Positions 16,113 to 25,051 of a stretch of 53,621 nucleotides of DNA are shown here, piece after piece. The translations under genes and the position numbers were made by a program. The notes beneath the pieces were generated by a model, which saw only the letters and a list, made by a program, of their open reading frames with translations, made no database searches and was not told the origin of the DNA. The stretch lies in the NCBI GenBank assembly GCA_903829945.1, contig CAIKRV010000082.1:1-53621 (forward strand), written 5' to 3'. This DNA comes from an uncultured bacterium (GTDB lineage Bacteria; Bacteroidota; Bacteroidia; CAILMK01). Positions within the stretch are counted from its first letter, which is position 1. Each line of letters starts with the position of its first letter.

Positions 16113-16685
16113 ATGAGACCTATTTTTAAATCGTTTTTTATTGTTTTATTAAGCTCATCTTTGCTTTATTTTTCATGTTCTAAAACCTCCAGTTCCTCCG
16201 GAACCACCACTGGAACTACTACCGGTACTACTTCAGGTACTACCACCGGAACTACTAGCGGAACCACTACCGGTAACAATAATGGTGCTGCTGCTCAGAC
16301 TTTTAGCTTATTCGGACGGATTCATAATGTCTATTATGTAACTGCCGCCAGTGCCAGTGGCTACTGGGCCATGACGGCTTTGGGCGGTTCTTCTGTTCTT
16401 TCTTCGGATACTTCTACTTGTATTATATATTTTGCGGCTCAGCCTACTACCAACGGTAGCTTTACCCTTGGTAATGTGCCAACTTCTTTAACCGGTACCC
16501 AAGCGAGTGTAGTACTGACTGTAAATCATAACGGTAATATTGAAACTTGGATCAGTCAGGATGGGTCTGCAAACCTAAGTGTTTCAGGTGCAACAGTTAA
16601 GGTTACTTATACCAATGTTGATTTTGCAAAAGCAGGCACCAATACGCCTACCTATAAAGGCTCTGGAAGTATTCAGGTCAACTAA
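16113..16685 (+). CDS. Lipoprotein of unknown function with a Gly-Thr repeat linker
   Basis: The 190-residue product has a lipoprotein signal with YFSC as the lipobox (Cys 22). A low-complexity linker then has six four-residue units of GTTT or GTTS. The remaining 130 residues are predicted mostly beta (FSLFGRIHNVYYVTAASASG, SVVLTVNHNGNIETWIS and VKVTYTNVDFAKAG) and do not match a family I can name. It is envelope-associated and probably surface- or periplasm-facing. It lies between the act operon and the HTTM gene. A perfect terminator follows. Confidence 0.75.
   Translation: MRPIFKSFFIVLLSSSLLYFSCSKTSSSSGTTTGTTTGTTSGTTTGTTSGTTTGNNNGAAAQTFSLFGRIHNVYYVTAASASGYWAMTALGGSSVLSSDTSTCIIYFAAQPTTNGSFTLGNVPTSLTGTQASVVLTVNHNGNIETWISQDGSANLSVSGATVKVTYTNVDFAKAGTNTPTYKGSGSIQVN
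16200..16271 (+). repeat. 12-bp in-frame tandem repeat encoding GTT(T/S)
   Basis: Six consecutive 12-bp units encode GTTT GTTT GTTS GTTT GTTS GTTT. Codon usage varies between units, so the repeat is maintained at protein level with some drift in the DNA. Such tracts can change length by slippage and would stay in frame. Confidence 0.8.
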
Positions 16686-16708
16686 AACTTCAAGACATTA
16701 GATCTTAA

Positions 16709-16742
16709 AAAAAAAGGACAGTTTACCAACTGTCCTTTTTTT
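16709..16742 (+). terminator. Rho-independent terminator after the lipoprotein gene
   Basis: A 15-bp perfect stem (16709-16723 with 16728-16742) with a TACC loop, ending in seven T, lies 24 bp after the stop codon. Its A run on the other side would let it work in both directions. Confidence 0.85.
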
Positions 16743-16809
16743 ATCCAAAGCTGACAAGCATCATTTAATTACATCGAGGGATTTAATTAATTTCGCCAAA
16801 AATAGGTGC

Positions 16810-18219
16810 ATGATCGAACGACTTAAAAAATCTTATTCCCTTGATTTGAGGGCCTTAGCACTTTTGCGCATCGGCATTGCTTTGGTATTGATCGCTGATT
16901 TAAGTATTCGATTATTGGATTTGAGTACTTTTTATACCGCCGAAGGGGTGATGCCTTTTTCATTGGTCAGAATGTACCATTGGAATTCTTTTGAGTTCAG
17001 CTTATATGCCTATTCAGATACCAAAGCGTATGTTCTTTTTCTTTTTTGCTTGAATTATATCGCCGCACTCATGCTGCTATTTGGCTATCGAACCCGTTTA
17101 GCAACAATTTTATGTTGGATTTTTCTATTTTCCTTGCAGCATCGAAATCCAATGATCTTGCAAGCCGGGGATGACTTATTAAGGCTACTTTTATTTTGGG
17201 GTATATTTCTTCCTTGGCATTATCGTTATTCCATAGATGCTGATCGTAAAGCTTTTCCAAATGCCCAATCGTATTTTAGTCCGGCGGCTGTGGCTTACAT
17301 TGTTCAAATTTTTTCCATTTATTTTTTTACGGGTTTATTAAAAAATCATCCGGAATGGACCAAAGACGGGACCGCCTTATATTATGCCTTGAGTTTAGAC
17401 CAAATCGTATATCCTGTCGGCAAACTTATTTACCCTTATCCCGGCTTATTGAAATTCCTTACTATTTCAGTATTTTATATGGAAGTAATATTGCCTTTGG
17501 TTTTATTAATTCCCTTCTTTGTACCGCGTTGGCGTAGGCTATTTATCTGCATCATTTTCTTATTCCAGATGGGCATTGGACTGACCATGAATGTAGGTTT
17601 ATTTTTTATTATTAATATTGTTTCCCTAATAGGACTGATCCCCGGCAAGGAAATGGATGGGCTGGATCGGAAATTAAAAATAATACGCACTAAGGGTCAG
17701 GGACTGATTGAAGAGCAAAGTTTTCCAAAAAATTCATTAATAATATTTTTAGTGATTTATGGTTTTACATGGAATTTGGGCACCTTGCCTGCAGTAGGAT
17801 ATGCCTTGGATGATCGAAGTAATTGGATAGGATATTCCTTACGATTAGATCAAAATTGGGCCATGTTTGCACCTTCGGTATTCAAGGATGACGGATGGTT
17901 TATTTTTGAAGCACAAAAATCAGACGGCAGTTGGATAGATATTAAAAATGAAGGCAAGGCCATTAACTATACCAAACCCGAAAATATATATAAACTTTAC
18001 GGCAGAGATCGATGGCGCAAATACTATGAAAATTTCTTATTTGTATTTAATGATTGGATGCGAGGGCCATTTTGCGAATACACTTTTAAGCAATGGAATC
18101 AATCCCATCCGGAAATGAAAGTGCGCAAGTTATTAATAGTGTATATGAAGGAAGTAACAGCACCTGATTATAAATACGTTAAGCCCAAACGAGAAATACT
18201 TTGCAGCTGTGGCGATTAA
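16810..18219 (+). CDS. HTTM-domain membrane protein (vitamin-K-dependent carboxylase-like fold)
   Basis: The 469-residue protein shows HTTM-family features: an N-terminal SLDLRALALLRIGIALVLIA helix, STFYTAEGVMP and SLQHRNPMILQAGDDLLRLL. Then follow repeated membrane helices (about seven to eight) over the first 330 residues, including FTGLLKNHPEWTKDGTALYY. The C-terminal 130 residues are soluble and include NWAMFAPSVFKDDGWFI. HTTM proteins share ancestry with gamma-glutamyl carboxylase, but most bacterial ones have no known reaction. The gene stands alone, between a terminator and tRNA-Lys. Confidence 0.85.
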   Translation: MIERLKKSYSLDLRALALLRIGIALVLIADLSIRLLDLSTFYTAEGVMPFSLVRMYHWNSFEFSLYAYSDTKAYVLFLFCLNYIAALMLLFGYRTRLATILCWIFLFSLQHRNPMILQAGDDLLRLLLFWGIFLPWHYRYSIDADRKAFPNAQSYFSPAAVAYIVQIFSIYFFTGLLKNHPEWTKDGTALYYALSLDQIVYPVGKLIYPYPGLLKFLTISVFYMEVILPLVLLIPFFVPRWRRLFICIIFLFQMGIGLTMNVGLFFIINIVSLIGLIPGKEMDGLDRKLKIIRTKGQGLIEEQSFPKNSLIIFLVIYGFTWNLGTLPAVGYALDDRSNWIGYSLRLDQNWAMFAPSVFKDDGWFIFEAQKSDGSWIDIKNEGKAINYTKPENIYKLYGRDRWRKYYENFLFVFNDWMRGPFCEYTFKQWNQSHPEMKVRKLLIVYMKEVTAPDYKYVKPKREILCSCGD

Positions 18220-18244
18220 ATTTTTTTCATTTGGAGGATTTGCC

Positions 18245-18252
18245 TATTTTTG
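18245..18252 (+). promoter_or_regulatory. -7 element TATTTTTG upstream of tRNA-Lys
   Basis: TATTTTTG at 18245-18252 matches TAnnTTTG and lies 56 bases before the tRNA. The -33 element is not evident. Confidence 0.35.
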
Positions 18253-18308
18253 CACCACTTTTCCTGAAAGGTATGAAATATCTTAAGTGTTAAAGTAAAA
18301 ACATTCAT

Positions 18309-18381
18309 GACTCCGTAGCTCAGCTGGTAGAGCAATTGACTCTTAATCAATGGGTCGAGAGTTCGATCCTCTCCGGGGTCA
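18309..18381 (+). tRNA. tRNA-Lys (CTT)
   Basis: The 73-nt cloverleaf has acceptor GACTCCG with CGGGGTC, D arm GCTC...GAGC, anticodon stem ATTGA/TCAAT around CTCTTAA (anticodon CTT) and T arm GAGAG TTCGATC CTCTC. CCA is not encoded. A terminator hairpin follows 10 bases downstream. Confidence 0.95.
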
Positions 18382-18391
18382 CATGAAATTT

Positions 18392-18422
18392 ACAGGTTTG
18401 CTTTTTGCAAACCTGTTTTTTT
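18392..18422 (+). terminator. Rho-independent terminator after tRNA-Lys
   Basis: ACAGGTTTGC (18392-18401) pairs with GCAAACCTGT (18407-18416) around TTTTT, followed by a run of T to 18422. Confidence 0.85.
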
Positions 18423-18498
18423 ATAATATTACTCCAAATACAATCTTTTGTTCAGTTTTTAATTGTAAATATTCGTAAATTGCTTTCAAATTACTAAG

Positions 18499-19881
18499 AT
18501 GAAATTCTCTATTACACGCTGCCTATTGTTTATATTTCTTTTTGGAAATTCTTTTTTAATTTCTGCACAGACTTGGAACTCTTTGGGTTCTATGGATGCT
18601 TCCGTCAATGCATTGTGCATCAATCCGGGTGCTGATACCCTATTTGTGGGCGGTGGCTTTATGAAGAATGGCAATAAAACCTTGAATTATATTGGAGCAC
18701 TGAATACTTCCAATTGGTACGCAATGGGTATGGACATGGGCTCTGATTATTCCATGATCGGTACCAATGGCAAGGTATTATGTATGCAGCCTTTTCAAGG
18801 CAAACTTTATTTAGGCGGTGATTTTTCTACAGCCGAAAGCTTTGCTGCTTCTCATATTGCCTACTATCAAAATGGAAGTTTTGGTAGTGTAGGGAATGGT
18901 TTCGATAATGTGGTTCGTTGCTTGGCAGTCTATAATGGTGAACTTTATGCCGGTGGCGAATTTAAAAATTCAGGAACTACTGCGCTTTCCCATATTGCAA
19001 AGTGGAATGGTAGCACCTGGGTAGCAGTAGGCGCGGGACTGAATGATGATGTAGAAGCAATGACAGTTTATAACGGTCGTTTAATTGTAGGCGGCGATTT
19101 TGATCAATCCGGAACAACAACTTTAAATCATATTGCGCAGTGGGATGGTTCTAATTGGTCCGCCCTGGGAACCGGTATTACAACCAATAATGCAATGATA
19201 TCCATGGGAATGCCTGCTATGGTTCATTGTTTGCAAGCTTATCATGGGAAATTGTATGCCGGCGGTATGTTTATGTACGCGGATGGTAAAGATGCTACTA
19301 ATTTGGCCGTATGGAATGATACGGCTTGGTCATCCTTAGGGAATGTGGGTACTAAAATGTTGGACGTGGTGGAAAGCATGACGACCTATAATTATAAACT
19401 CATTATCGGTGGTTATTTTGATCAGGTAGGTAGCTTAAGCGCTGCTAATATTGCTGCATGGAATGGTACTACCTGGAGTACCTTAGGAGCAGGGGTGGAT
19501 ACAGCCATTGCCTGCATGGCAGCATATAAAGGAACCTTGGTGATAGGCGGATATTTTAAAAACGTAAATGCTAAACCGATGTCATACCTTGCGCAATGGC
19601 AGGAACCTGCGGGAATCAATCAAAATCATAAAAATGATTTGGCTATTGCAGTATTTCCAAATCCCGGCAGTGATTTTTTTAATATTAGCGGATTGCAAAA
19701 TGAGAAAAATGTAGTGATTAAAATAAATTCATTGGATGGGAAACTCATTTATCAGGAACATGTCGAAAATCCTTCCACGCAAACCAAAATTTTATTAGGA
19801 AAAATTCCAAATGGTATGTACACTTTATATATGGAAAGTGAACAACATTATGCCGTGCAAAAATTAATTATTTTAAATTAA
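18499..19881 (+). CDS. Secreted propeller-like repeat protein with a T9SS C-terminal sorting domain
   Basis: The 460-residue product has a signal peptide ending at ISAQ (about residue 24). Seven repeats of roughly 45-55 residues follow, each with a GG-x-F motif (GGGF, GGDF, GGEF, GGDF, GGMF, GGYF, GGYF) and a YxGxLxxGGxF...IAxWNGxxWxxLG pattern. This suggests a seven-bladed beta-propeller. The last 75 residues are a typical T9SS type A tail (FPNPGSDFFNISGL through ALKLIILN-like AVQKLIILN). The protein should be exported across both membranes and attached to the surface or released. No enzymatic residues are evident. Its stop is 3 bp from the stop of the convergent transsulfuration gene. Confidence 0.88.
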   Translation: MKFSITRCLLFIFLFGNSFLISAQTWNSLGSMDASVNALCINPGADTLFVGGGFMKNGNKTLNYIGALNTSNWYAMGMDMGSDYSMIGTNGKVLCMQPFQGKLYLGGDFSTAESFAASHIAYYQNGSFGSVGNGFDNVVRCLAVYNGELYAGGEFKNSGTTALSHIAKWNGSTWVAVGAGLNDDVEAMTVYNGRLIVGGDFDQSGTTTLNHIAQWDGSNWSALGTGITTNNAMISMGMPAMVHCLQAYHGKLYAGGMFMYADGKDATNLAVWNDTAWSSLGNVGTKMLDVVESMTTYNYKLIIGGYFDQVGSLSAANIAAWNGTTWSTLGAGVDTAIACMAAYKGTLVIGGYFKNVNAKPMSYLAQWQEPAGINQNHKNDLAIAVFPNPGSDFFNISGLQNEKNVVIKINSLDGKLIYQEHVENPSTQTKILLGKIPNGMYTLYMESEQHYAVQKLIILN

Positions 19882-19884
19882 TTT

Positions 19885-21045
19885 TTAGATTTTATCCAAG
19901 GCTTGCGTTAAATCAGCAATAATATATTCCGGGGATTCTAATCCAACATACATGCGTACAGCACGATGTTCAGGATTTTTAGCATCAAATTCATGTGCCT
20001 CCATGCTCGCGCATTTTGGAATAATTAAGGATTCATGGCCACCCCAGCTTACGGCCATCATAACATGATGTAAGGATTCGCAGAACTTTTCAATTTTTGA
20101 CAAGGAATCTGTTTTCAATATAAAAGTAAATAATCCGCAAGCATTTTTCATTTGCTTTTTGGCAAGTTCATATTGAGGAAAACTTGGATCCATCGGGAAG
20201 ATAATACGCTCAATTTTCGGATGATTTTTCATGGCCTCCACTACTTGATACGTACTGTGAGTGATGCGGTCCAAACGCGCAGGCAAACTTCTCAATCCGC
20301 GTATTAATAACCATGCATGAAATGGGGTTGCCCCGGAACCGGTATTTAAATATTCACTCTGAAATATTTTATTAATTAATTGATGGGAACCTGTTAATAC
20401 CCCTGCTACCACATCGCTATGTCCGCCGATGTATTTAGTCGCACTTTGTAAACATAAATCTATGCCTAAGGTGATAGGTTTTTGATATAAGGGAGTACAA
20501 AAACTATTATCAATAATGGTGATTATATTTTTACTTTTGGCCAATTGGGAAATTGCACGCAAATCTTGCAATTGAAACATAAAACTATTGGGAGATTCTA
20601 AGTAAATAATACTTGTATTTTCCCTGATGGCTTCCTCGAAATTTGTTATGGAAGTACCATCAATATAAGTAACGCTAACATTAAATCGAGGCAGGATATT
20701 ATTAAATAATCTTTGGGCCCAAGAATATGGCTCTTTAACACTAAGAATATGGTCACCACTTTTAACATTGGCAAGTACCGCGCAAAAGATGGCAGATGCC
20801 CCGCTATTAAATACTAAGGCATCTTCGGCTTCATCCAAAGCGGCCATTTTTTTACGTAAAATATCAACGGTTGGATTGATGCCTCGACTATAAATATAAT
20901 GTTTAAATTCATCTTTAAAAGTTTGACGCATTTCATCCACCTTTTTAAATTGAAAATTGCTGGTTTGTACAATTGGTGGAGCAATAGCATTAAAGTAATT
21001 TTCCCGCTCTTCGCCAAGTTCATTTAAGATGTATGAAATATCCAT
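19885..21045 (-). CDS. PLP-dependent transsulfuration enzyme (Cys/Met metabolism family)
   Basis: The 386-residue protein is a cystathionine gamma-synthase/gamma-lyase-type PLP enzyme. It shows YSRGINPTVDILRKKMAALD, ALVFNSGASAIFCAVLA, the cofactor Asp in IIDNSFCTPLYQKP, and the Schiff-base Lys in QSATKYIGGHSDVVAG (about residue 199). Whether it is a synthase, a lyase or a methionine gamma-lyase cannot be decided from motifs. It follows the amino-acid permease by 14 bp, so the two are probably cotranscribed and may handle the same sulfur amino acid. That link is inference. Confidence 0.88.
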   Translation of the reverse strand: MDISYILNELGEERENYFNAIAPPIVQTSNFQFKKVDEMRQTFKDEFKHYIYSRGINPTVDILRKKMAALDEAEDALVFNSGASAIFCAVLANVKSGDHILSVKEPYSWAQRLFNNILPRFNVSVTYIDGTSITNFEEAIRENTSIIYLESPNSFMFQLQDLRAISQLAKSKNIITIIDNSFCTPLYQKPITLGIDLCLQSATKYIGGHSDVVAGVLTGSHQLINKIFQSEYLNTGSGATPFHAWLLIRGLRSLPARLDRITHSTYQVVEAMKNHPKIERIIFPMDPSFPQYELAKKQMKNACGLFTFILKTDSLSKIEKFCESLHHVMMAVSWGGHESLIIPKCASMEAHEFDAKNPEHRAVRMYVGLESPEYIIADLTQALDKI

Positions 21046-21059
21046 GAAGTATTGATAAT

Positions 21060-22406
21060 TTATGCTCTTTTTTTAAGAGCGTTTCCTGTAAAATAAATAA
21101 TTATAAAAAAAGCTAAGGTACCCACGGCAATTAAGGCCGCATTGGAATTTTGTACGGCAATACTTATGGCAATAAAGACATAAGAACAAATAAATATTAA
21201 TGGCAGCAAAGGAAATAATTTCATTGAAAATATTTGCTTTTTATCTAAATGTTTGGTCTCTTTTCTAAGCTTAAAAATTGCTGCTGCGGAGGCGGCCATG
21301 CCAATGCAATCAAGGAATATAACGAAGCTTAAAATTTTGTCAAAAGTTTGTGCAAAATATAATATTATCACTGCCACTATTGTAAAAACAGTTAGGGAAA
21401 CCGTTAATACTTCTCTACGCTTTGACTTTTTAGAAAATATTTTTGGAATGGCTCCGCTTTCGCTCATGGCAAACATCACCCGCGGATTGCTCATTAAAAT
21501 AACATTTACATATGCTAATACACATAAAAAAAGTAAGGAACTAAATATTTTCCCTCCGGTATTACCCAATAATCTTTCTGCTATTAAAGAGGCAATTTCT
21601 TTTTCAGCTTTGAGATGAGAAAATCCTATCACTTTAAAGTAAGATAAATTCACCAATAAATAGAGAACAATTACCAGTAAAATACCAATGAAAATACCAC
21701 GCGGTAAATTTTTAGCAGGTTTTTCCACATCGGTTCCGAAATTAATGGATTGTTGGTATCCGCCATAGGTGAATGAAACAGCCACCAAAGTAGTTCCAAA
21801 AGCTTTTAACCAAGTAAGTGCATTGGTACCTTCCGGCAGATTAATATTGCTTACGTCGGCTGCGTGAATACTTGGGAAAAAGAGGGCGGAGATTAAGGTT
21901 AAAATCATCCCTATTTTTACTGCCATTAAAATATTTTGTGCCCGTGAACTCATACGCAAGCCCAATAAATTGACGCCATAAAATAAAATAATTGCAAAGG
22001 TGGCAATGAGTGCTTCTATGGTTTCATTAGCGGCGCTGCCCAATATCACTTTGGCTAAGTAACCGGAGCCAATTAATGCTACCATAGCCATAGATGCGGC
22101 ATTGGAAACTAAAATAATACAATTGATGGCGAATGCTATGGAAGGATGATAGGCATAAGCAATTATTTTATAATAACCACCCATGACCGGAAACCTGGAT
22201 CCTATTTCTGCATAAGTTAGTGCACCGCATAAGGCGATGATTCCCCCAACGATCCAAGCCAAAAAAAACATAGTGGGATTGAGGGCATCCTTTGCAGAGG
22301 TGGCGGCCGTACGGAAAATACCCATACCGATAATAAGTCCAATGATGACCATCGTCAGGTCATATCTGGAAAGTAGCTGCGTTTCTTTTTTGTTGTGATT
22401 ATCCAT
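21060..22406 (-). CDS. APC-superfamily amino acid permease
   Basis: The 448-residue protein has about twelve hydrophobic segments. It starts with YDLTMVIIGLIIGMGIFRTA, the typical APC helix I with an unwound GMGIF substrate motif, and later shows ALCGALTYAEIGSRFPVMGG. It is an inner-membrane amino acid transporter or exchanger. Specificity cannot be read. The C-terminus is basic (GNALKKRA). It is 53 bp after rsmG and 14 bp before the transsulfuration gene. Confidence 0.88.
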   Translation of the reverse strand: MDNHNKKETQLLSRYDLTMVIIGLIIGMGIFRTAATSAKDALNPTMFFLAWIVGGIIALCGALTYAEIGSRFPVMGGYYKIIAYAYHPSIAFAINCIILVSNAASMAMVALIGSGYLAKVILGSAANETIEALIATFAIILFYGVNLLGLRMSSRAQNILMAVKIGMILTLISALFFPSIHAADVSNINLPEGTNALTWLKAFGTTLVAVSFTYGGYQQSINFGTDVEKPAKNLPRGIFIGILLVIVLYLLVNLSYFKVIGFSHLKAEKEIASLIAERLLGNTGGKIFSSLLFLCVLAYVNVILMSNPRVMFAMSESGAIPKIFSKKSKRREVLTVSLTVFTIVAVIILYFAQTFDKILSFVIFLDCIGMAASAAAIFKLRKETKHLDKKQIFSMKLFPLLPLIFICSYVFIAISIAVQNSNAALIAVGTLAFFIIIYFTGNALKKRA

Positions 22407-22459
22407 CGATGGACAAAAATAGGTATTTACCTTGAAAAATTAGAAATAAAAGATAATTC

Positions 22460-23110
22460 CTAATTGGCCAGTTCTATATAAACAACTGCCTTGGTTTCAA
22501 AGAATTCTCCGCTAAAATAATCTTTAAGCGGAAATACTTGAGCGCGATTTTTAAAGCTTGATAATTCTTCTTTTAAATCGCCGCCCTTCAAATATAATAT
22601 ACCATTAGGCATGCCATTGATGCCTTTGGTACTGATGCGTCCCCTGACCCAGGAGGCAAATTCAGGTAGGAGGGTCACACCTCTGCCTGTAATGAAATCG
22701 AATTTTTCAGTTAATTGTTCTGCTCTAATCTGACGGGAGCGAACATTTTTTAAATTTAATTCCCGTGTTATTTCTTGAACTACTTTTATTTTTTTACCAA
22801 TAGAATCTACCAGCATAAATTGTGTTTCCGGAAACATAATGGCCAAAGGCAATCCCGGTAATCCGCCACCTGTTCCTACATCTAATACGCGGGTTCCCGG
22901 TGCAAATCGAATTATTTTAGCAATACCTAAAGCATGCAAAATATGTTTTTCCATCACATGCTCAATATCCTTTCTGGAAATGAGATTCACTTTTTCATTC
23001 CAATCCATATAGCAAGCAGCCAAGGCATCATATTGTGCCAGCGTTTCTGCACTTAGCGATGGGAAATGAGCTGCAATAATAGAGGAATCTAGCATAGGAT
23101 TACCAATCAC
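22460..23110 (-). CDS. rsmG: 16S rRNA (guanine-527-N7)-methyltransferase RsmG
   Basis: The 216-residue protein has the RsmG signature: NLISRKDIEHVMEKHILHAL, the SAM-binding motif VLDVGTGGGLPGLPLAI and FMLVDSIGKKIKVVQEI. It methylates G527 of 16S rRNA using S-adenosylmethionine. Its first codons overlap the end of the upstream glycosyltransferase gene by 11 bases, so translation of the two is coupled. The ATG at 23110 fits family starts. Confidence 0.93.
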   Translation of the reverse strand: MIGNPMLDSSIIAAHFPSLSAETLAQYDALAACYMDWNEKVNLISRKDIEHVMEKHILHALGIAKIIRFAPGTRVLDVGTGGGLPGLPLAIMFPETQFMLVDSIGKKIKVVQEITRELNLKNVRSRQIRAEQLTEKFDFITGRGVTLLPEFASWVRGRISTKGINGMPNGILYLKGGDLKEELSSFKNRAQVFPLKDYFSGEFFETKAVVYIELAN

Positions 23111-24224
23111 TTTTTTTAGAAAACATACTACCCATGCCCATTAATGGCATAATAATTATTTGGAACAGAAAGTCCATGAAGGGCGCCGCCAACCAGACAT
23201 ATTTAAAATTTAATTTTTTTCCTGCTATTCCAAAAATAATAATTTGTATAATCATTCTCAAACTAAAAATTCCTAGTGCCGGAATCCATTGTGTGGGGAA
23301 AAAACAAGCTGCTGCAATAACGATATAAAATAAAAAATTGGCCAGCCAAAGCATACCTAACCTGCGTTTATCTCCACCTTTATAAAATTTGCTCACGCTA
23401 ATATGTCTTCTTTTTTGTCTGATCCATTCCCCCCAAGTTCTTTTAGGTTCGGAAAGCATAAAACTTTCAGGATTTAATTGCACTTTGGTTCGCTTAGGCG
23501 AAGCATGCATATTTACAAATAAATCATCATCCCCGGCCGCTATTTTTAAGTATGGAGAAAAACCTTTCTTGGCAAAAAATACAGATTTTTTATAGGACAA
23601 ATTTCTGCCAACTCCCATATAAGGTTTGCCTGATAATGCAAATGAGATATATTGCATGGCCGTATAAAATGTTTCATAGCGTATTAATAAATTTAATAAG
23701 CCGCCATAATATTTATAAGGGGAGTATCCCAGTACAAATTCAATTTTTTTATCAATAAAGGCCGATTGCATGCTTTTAATCCATTGCTTGGATTGGGGGG
23801 TGCAATCTGCATCCGTTAAAAGTAAAGTTTCATATTTAGCCGCTTTGAAAGCTAAAGTTAATGCTAATTTTTTGCCTTTAAACTCATTAATATGAGGCTC
23901 AATGGCAATTACCTTTAAATGAGGATACTGAAGGCTAAAGGCGCCTAAAATATCAGCTGTTTCGTCATAACTTTGATCATCTACAACAATCACTTCAAAT
24001 TCCGGATAATCTTGTTCCAGAATTAAGGGCAAATTTGTTTTTAATTGTTCATCTTCGTCCTTCGCACATATAACGATAGTTACCGGCTCGAAACTTTCAG
24101 CCAATGGCATAGGTTTATAGGCGGCTACTTTTCGGAACAATAATAAATAAATGAGGACTTGTATTAAAAATACAAATCCGACAGCCCAAAATATAGGATC
24201 TAAATAAAATTGAAGGTCGAACAT
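23100..24224 (-). CDS. Family 2 glycosyltransferase, membrane-bound
   Basis: The 374-residue protein has an N-terminal membrane segment and a GT-A catalytic domain. Its motifs are VTIVICAKDEDEQLKTNL, EVIVVDDQSYDETADIL (a DDQS variant of DDxS), LLTDADCTPQSK (DxD-type), GVGRNLSYKKS, AAGDDDLFVN, and WGEWIRQKRRHISVSKFY near the C-terminal third. Two or more membrane segments follow. It probably transfers a sugar to a lipid carrier or a polymer. Acceptor unknown. The TAATTTTG box lies seven bases before the ATG, and the 3' end overlaps rsmG. Confidence 0.87.
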   Translation of the reverse strand: MFDLQFYLDPIFWAVGFVFLIQVLIYLLLFRKVAAYKPMPLAESFEPVTIVICAKDEDEQLKTNLPLILEQDYPEFEVIVVDDQSYDETADILGAFSLQYPHLKVIAIEPHINEFKGKKLALTLAFKAAKYETLLLTDADCTPQSKQWIKSMQSAFIDKKIEFVLGYSPYKYYGGLLNLLIRYETFYTAMQYISFALSGKPYMGVGRNLSYKKSVFFAKKGFSPYLKIAAGDDDLFVNMHASPKRTKVQLNPESFMLSEPKRTWGEWIRQKRRHISVSKFYKGGDKRRLGMLWLANFLFYIVIAAACFFPTQWIPALGIFSLRMIIQIIIFGIAGKKLNFKYVWLAAPFMDFLFQIIIMPLMGMGSMFSKKSDW

Positions 24225-24231
24225 AAAAAGG

Positions 24232-24239
24232 CAAAATTA
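24232..24239 (-). promoter_or_regulatory. -7 element TAATTTTG of the glycosyltransferase/rsmG/permease run, seven bases from the start codon
   Basis: On the minus strand TAATTTTG is followed by seven bases and then ATG (24224). This is the same geometry as at tgt. It predicts transcription starting at or beside the A of the ATG, that is, a leaderless mRNA. Confidence 0.5.
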
Positions 24240-24306
24240 AGGAAAAGCCTTGACGCCTATCCCAGGCTTGAAAGGAATTTCATGAAATGTGAATAAAAAA
24301 ATATTT

Positions 24307-24948
24307 TTATTTTTTTATATCATTACTCATTAATAACAAATTGATTCCGAGTCCTATAAGTATAGAGCCTGCTAAGCGGTCAATCCATTTAGGCAAACGG
24401 CTATTGGAATTGCTAAGATGTTTACTTCTAGAAGCTATTCTTCCATAAGCCATTAGGATAAATATCTCAGTACTAATATTAGTAGCACCTAAAATTAAGA
24501 ATTGTACTAAAATATTGCCATTGGGATTGACAAATTGAGGAAGCAAGGCAACAAAAAAAATAATTGCTTTAGGATTAGATGCTTGAGTGATAAAACCAAT
24601 TAAAAAAGACTTGAAGGCTTTTTGATGGGTAGGTGCTTCCACCACTTTAGCTTGTTTCTTTTTCAGACTCGCAAAAATCATAAGTATGCCCATGCCAAGT
24701 AAATAGATAGCTCCGGCCAATTTGATATAATTAAAGATAAATGCATAAGTCAGGATCATCGCACTTAATCCCAAGGCTGATAATATATAATATACCAAAT
24801 TGCCGGTACAAATACCCATAGAGGTGAAGTAACTGCTTTTAGCACCATATTTTATAGCTTGTGAAGAAACGCAAAGCACTGCAGGCCCGGGGGTAAAACT
24901 AAGTAATAAATCCGTAAGTAAATACGTGAGCCAGAGATTGAAAGTCAT
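24307..24948 (-). CDS. LysE-family translocator (amino acid or metabolite exporter)
   Basis: The 213-residue protein has about six hydrophobic segments. It shows the N-terminal LysE/RhtB motif SFTPGPAVLCVSSQAIKYGA with the conserved PGP, and SNPKAIIFFVALLPQFVNP in the middle. It should sit in the inner membrane and export an amino acid or a related small molecule. It has its own promoter and is divergent from tgt, with 103 bp between the start codons. Confidence 0.9.
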   Translation of the reverse strand: MTFNLWLTYLLTDLLLSFTPGPAVLCVSSQAIKYGAKSSYFTSMGICTGNLVYYILSALGLSAMILTYAFIFNYIKLAGAIYLLGMGILMIFASLKKKQAKVVEAPTHQKAFKSFLIGFITQASNPKAIIFFVALLPQFVNPNGNILVQFLILGATNISTEIFILMAYGRIASRSKHLSNSNSRLPKWIDRLAGSILIGLGINLLLMSNDIKK

Positions 24949-24970
24949 GTGTTTGGGATTAAAATTACTG

Positions 24971-24978
24971 CAAATTTA
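24971..24978 (-). promoter_or_regulatory. -7 element TAAATTTG of the LysE-family gene
   Basis: The minus-strand TAAATTTG lies 22 bases before the ATG at 24948, so this gene has a short leader. It is 38 bases from the opposing -33 element of tgt. Confidence 0.5.
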
Positions 24979-25015
24979 CGGATTATTTTTTGCAACGCGG
25001 GGTGGCAGCCATGCA

Positions 25016-25044
25016 TTGTGCCCGATTCAATTTCATTACCTTTG
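25016..25044 (+). promoter_or_regulatory. Promoter of tgt (TTG -33, TACCTTTG -7) abutting the start codon
   Basis: TTG at 25016-25018 and TACCTTTG at 25037-25044 are separated by 18 bases, the same spacing as at 1347 and 29186. The ATG at 25052 begins eight bases after the last base of the box. The predicted start of transcription is at or within two bases of the ATG, which implies a leaderless mRNA. Confidence 0.7.
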
Positions 25045-25051
25045 CACCTAA

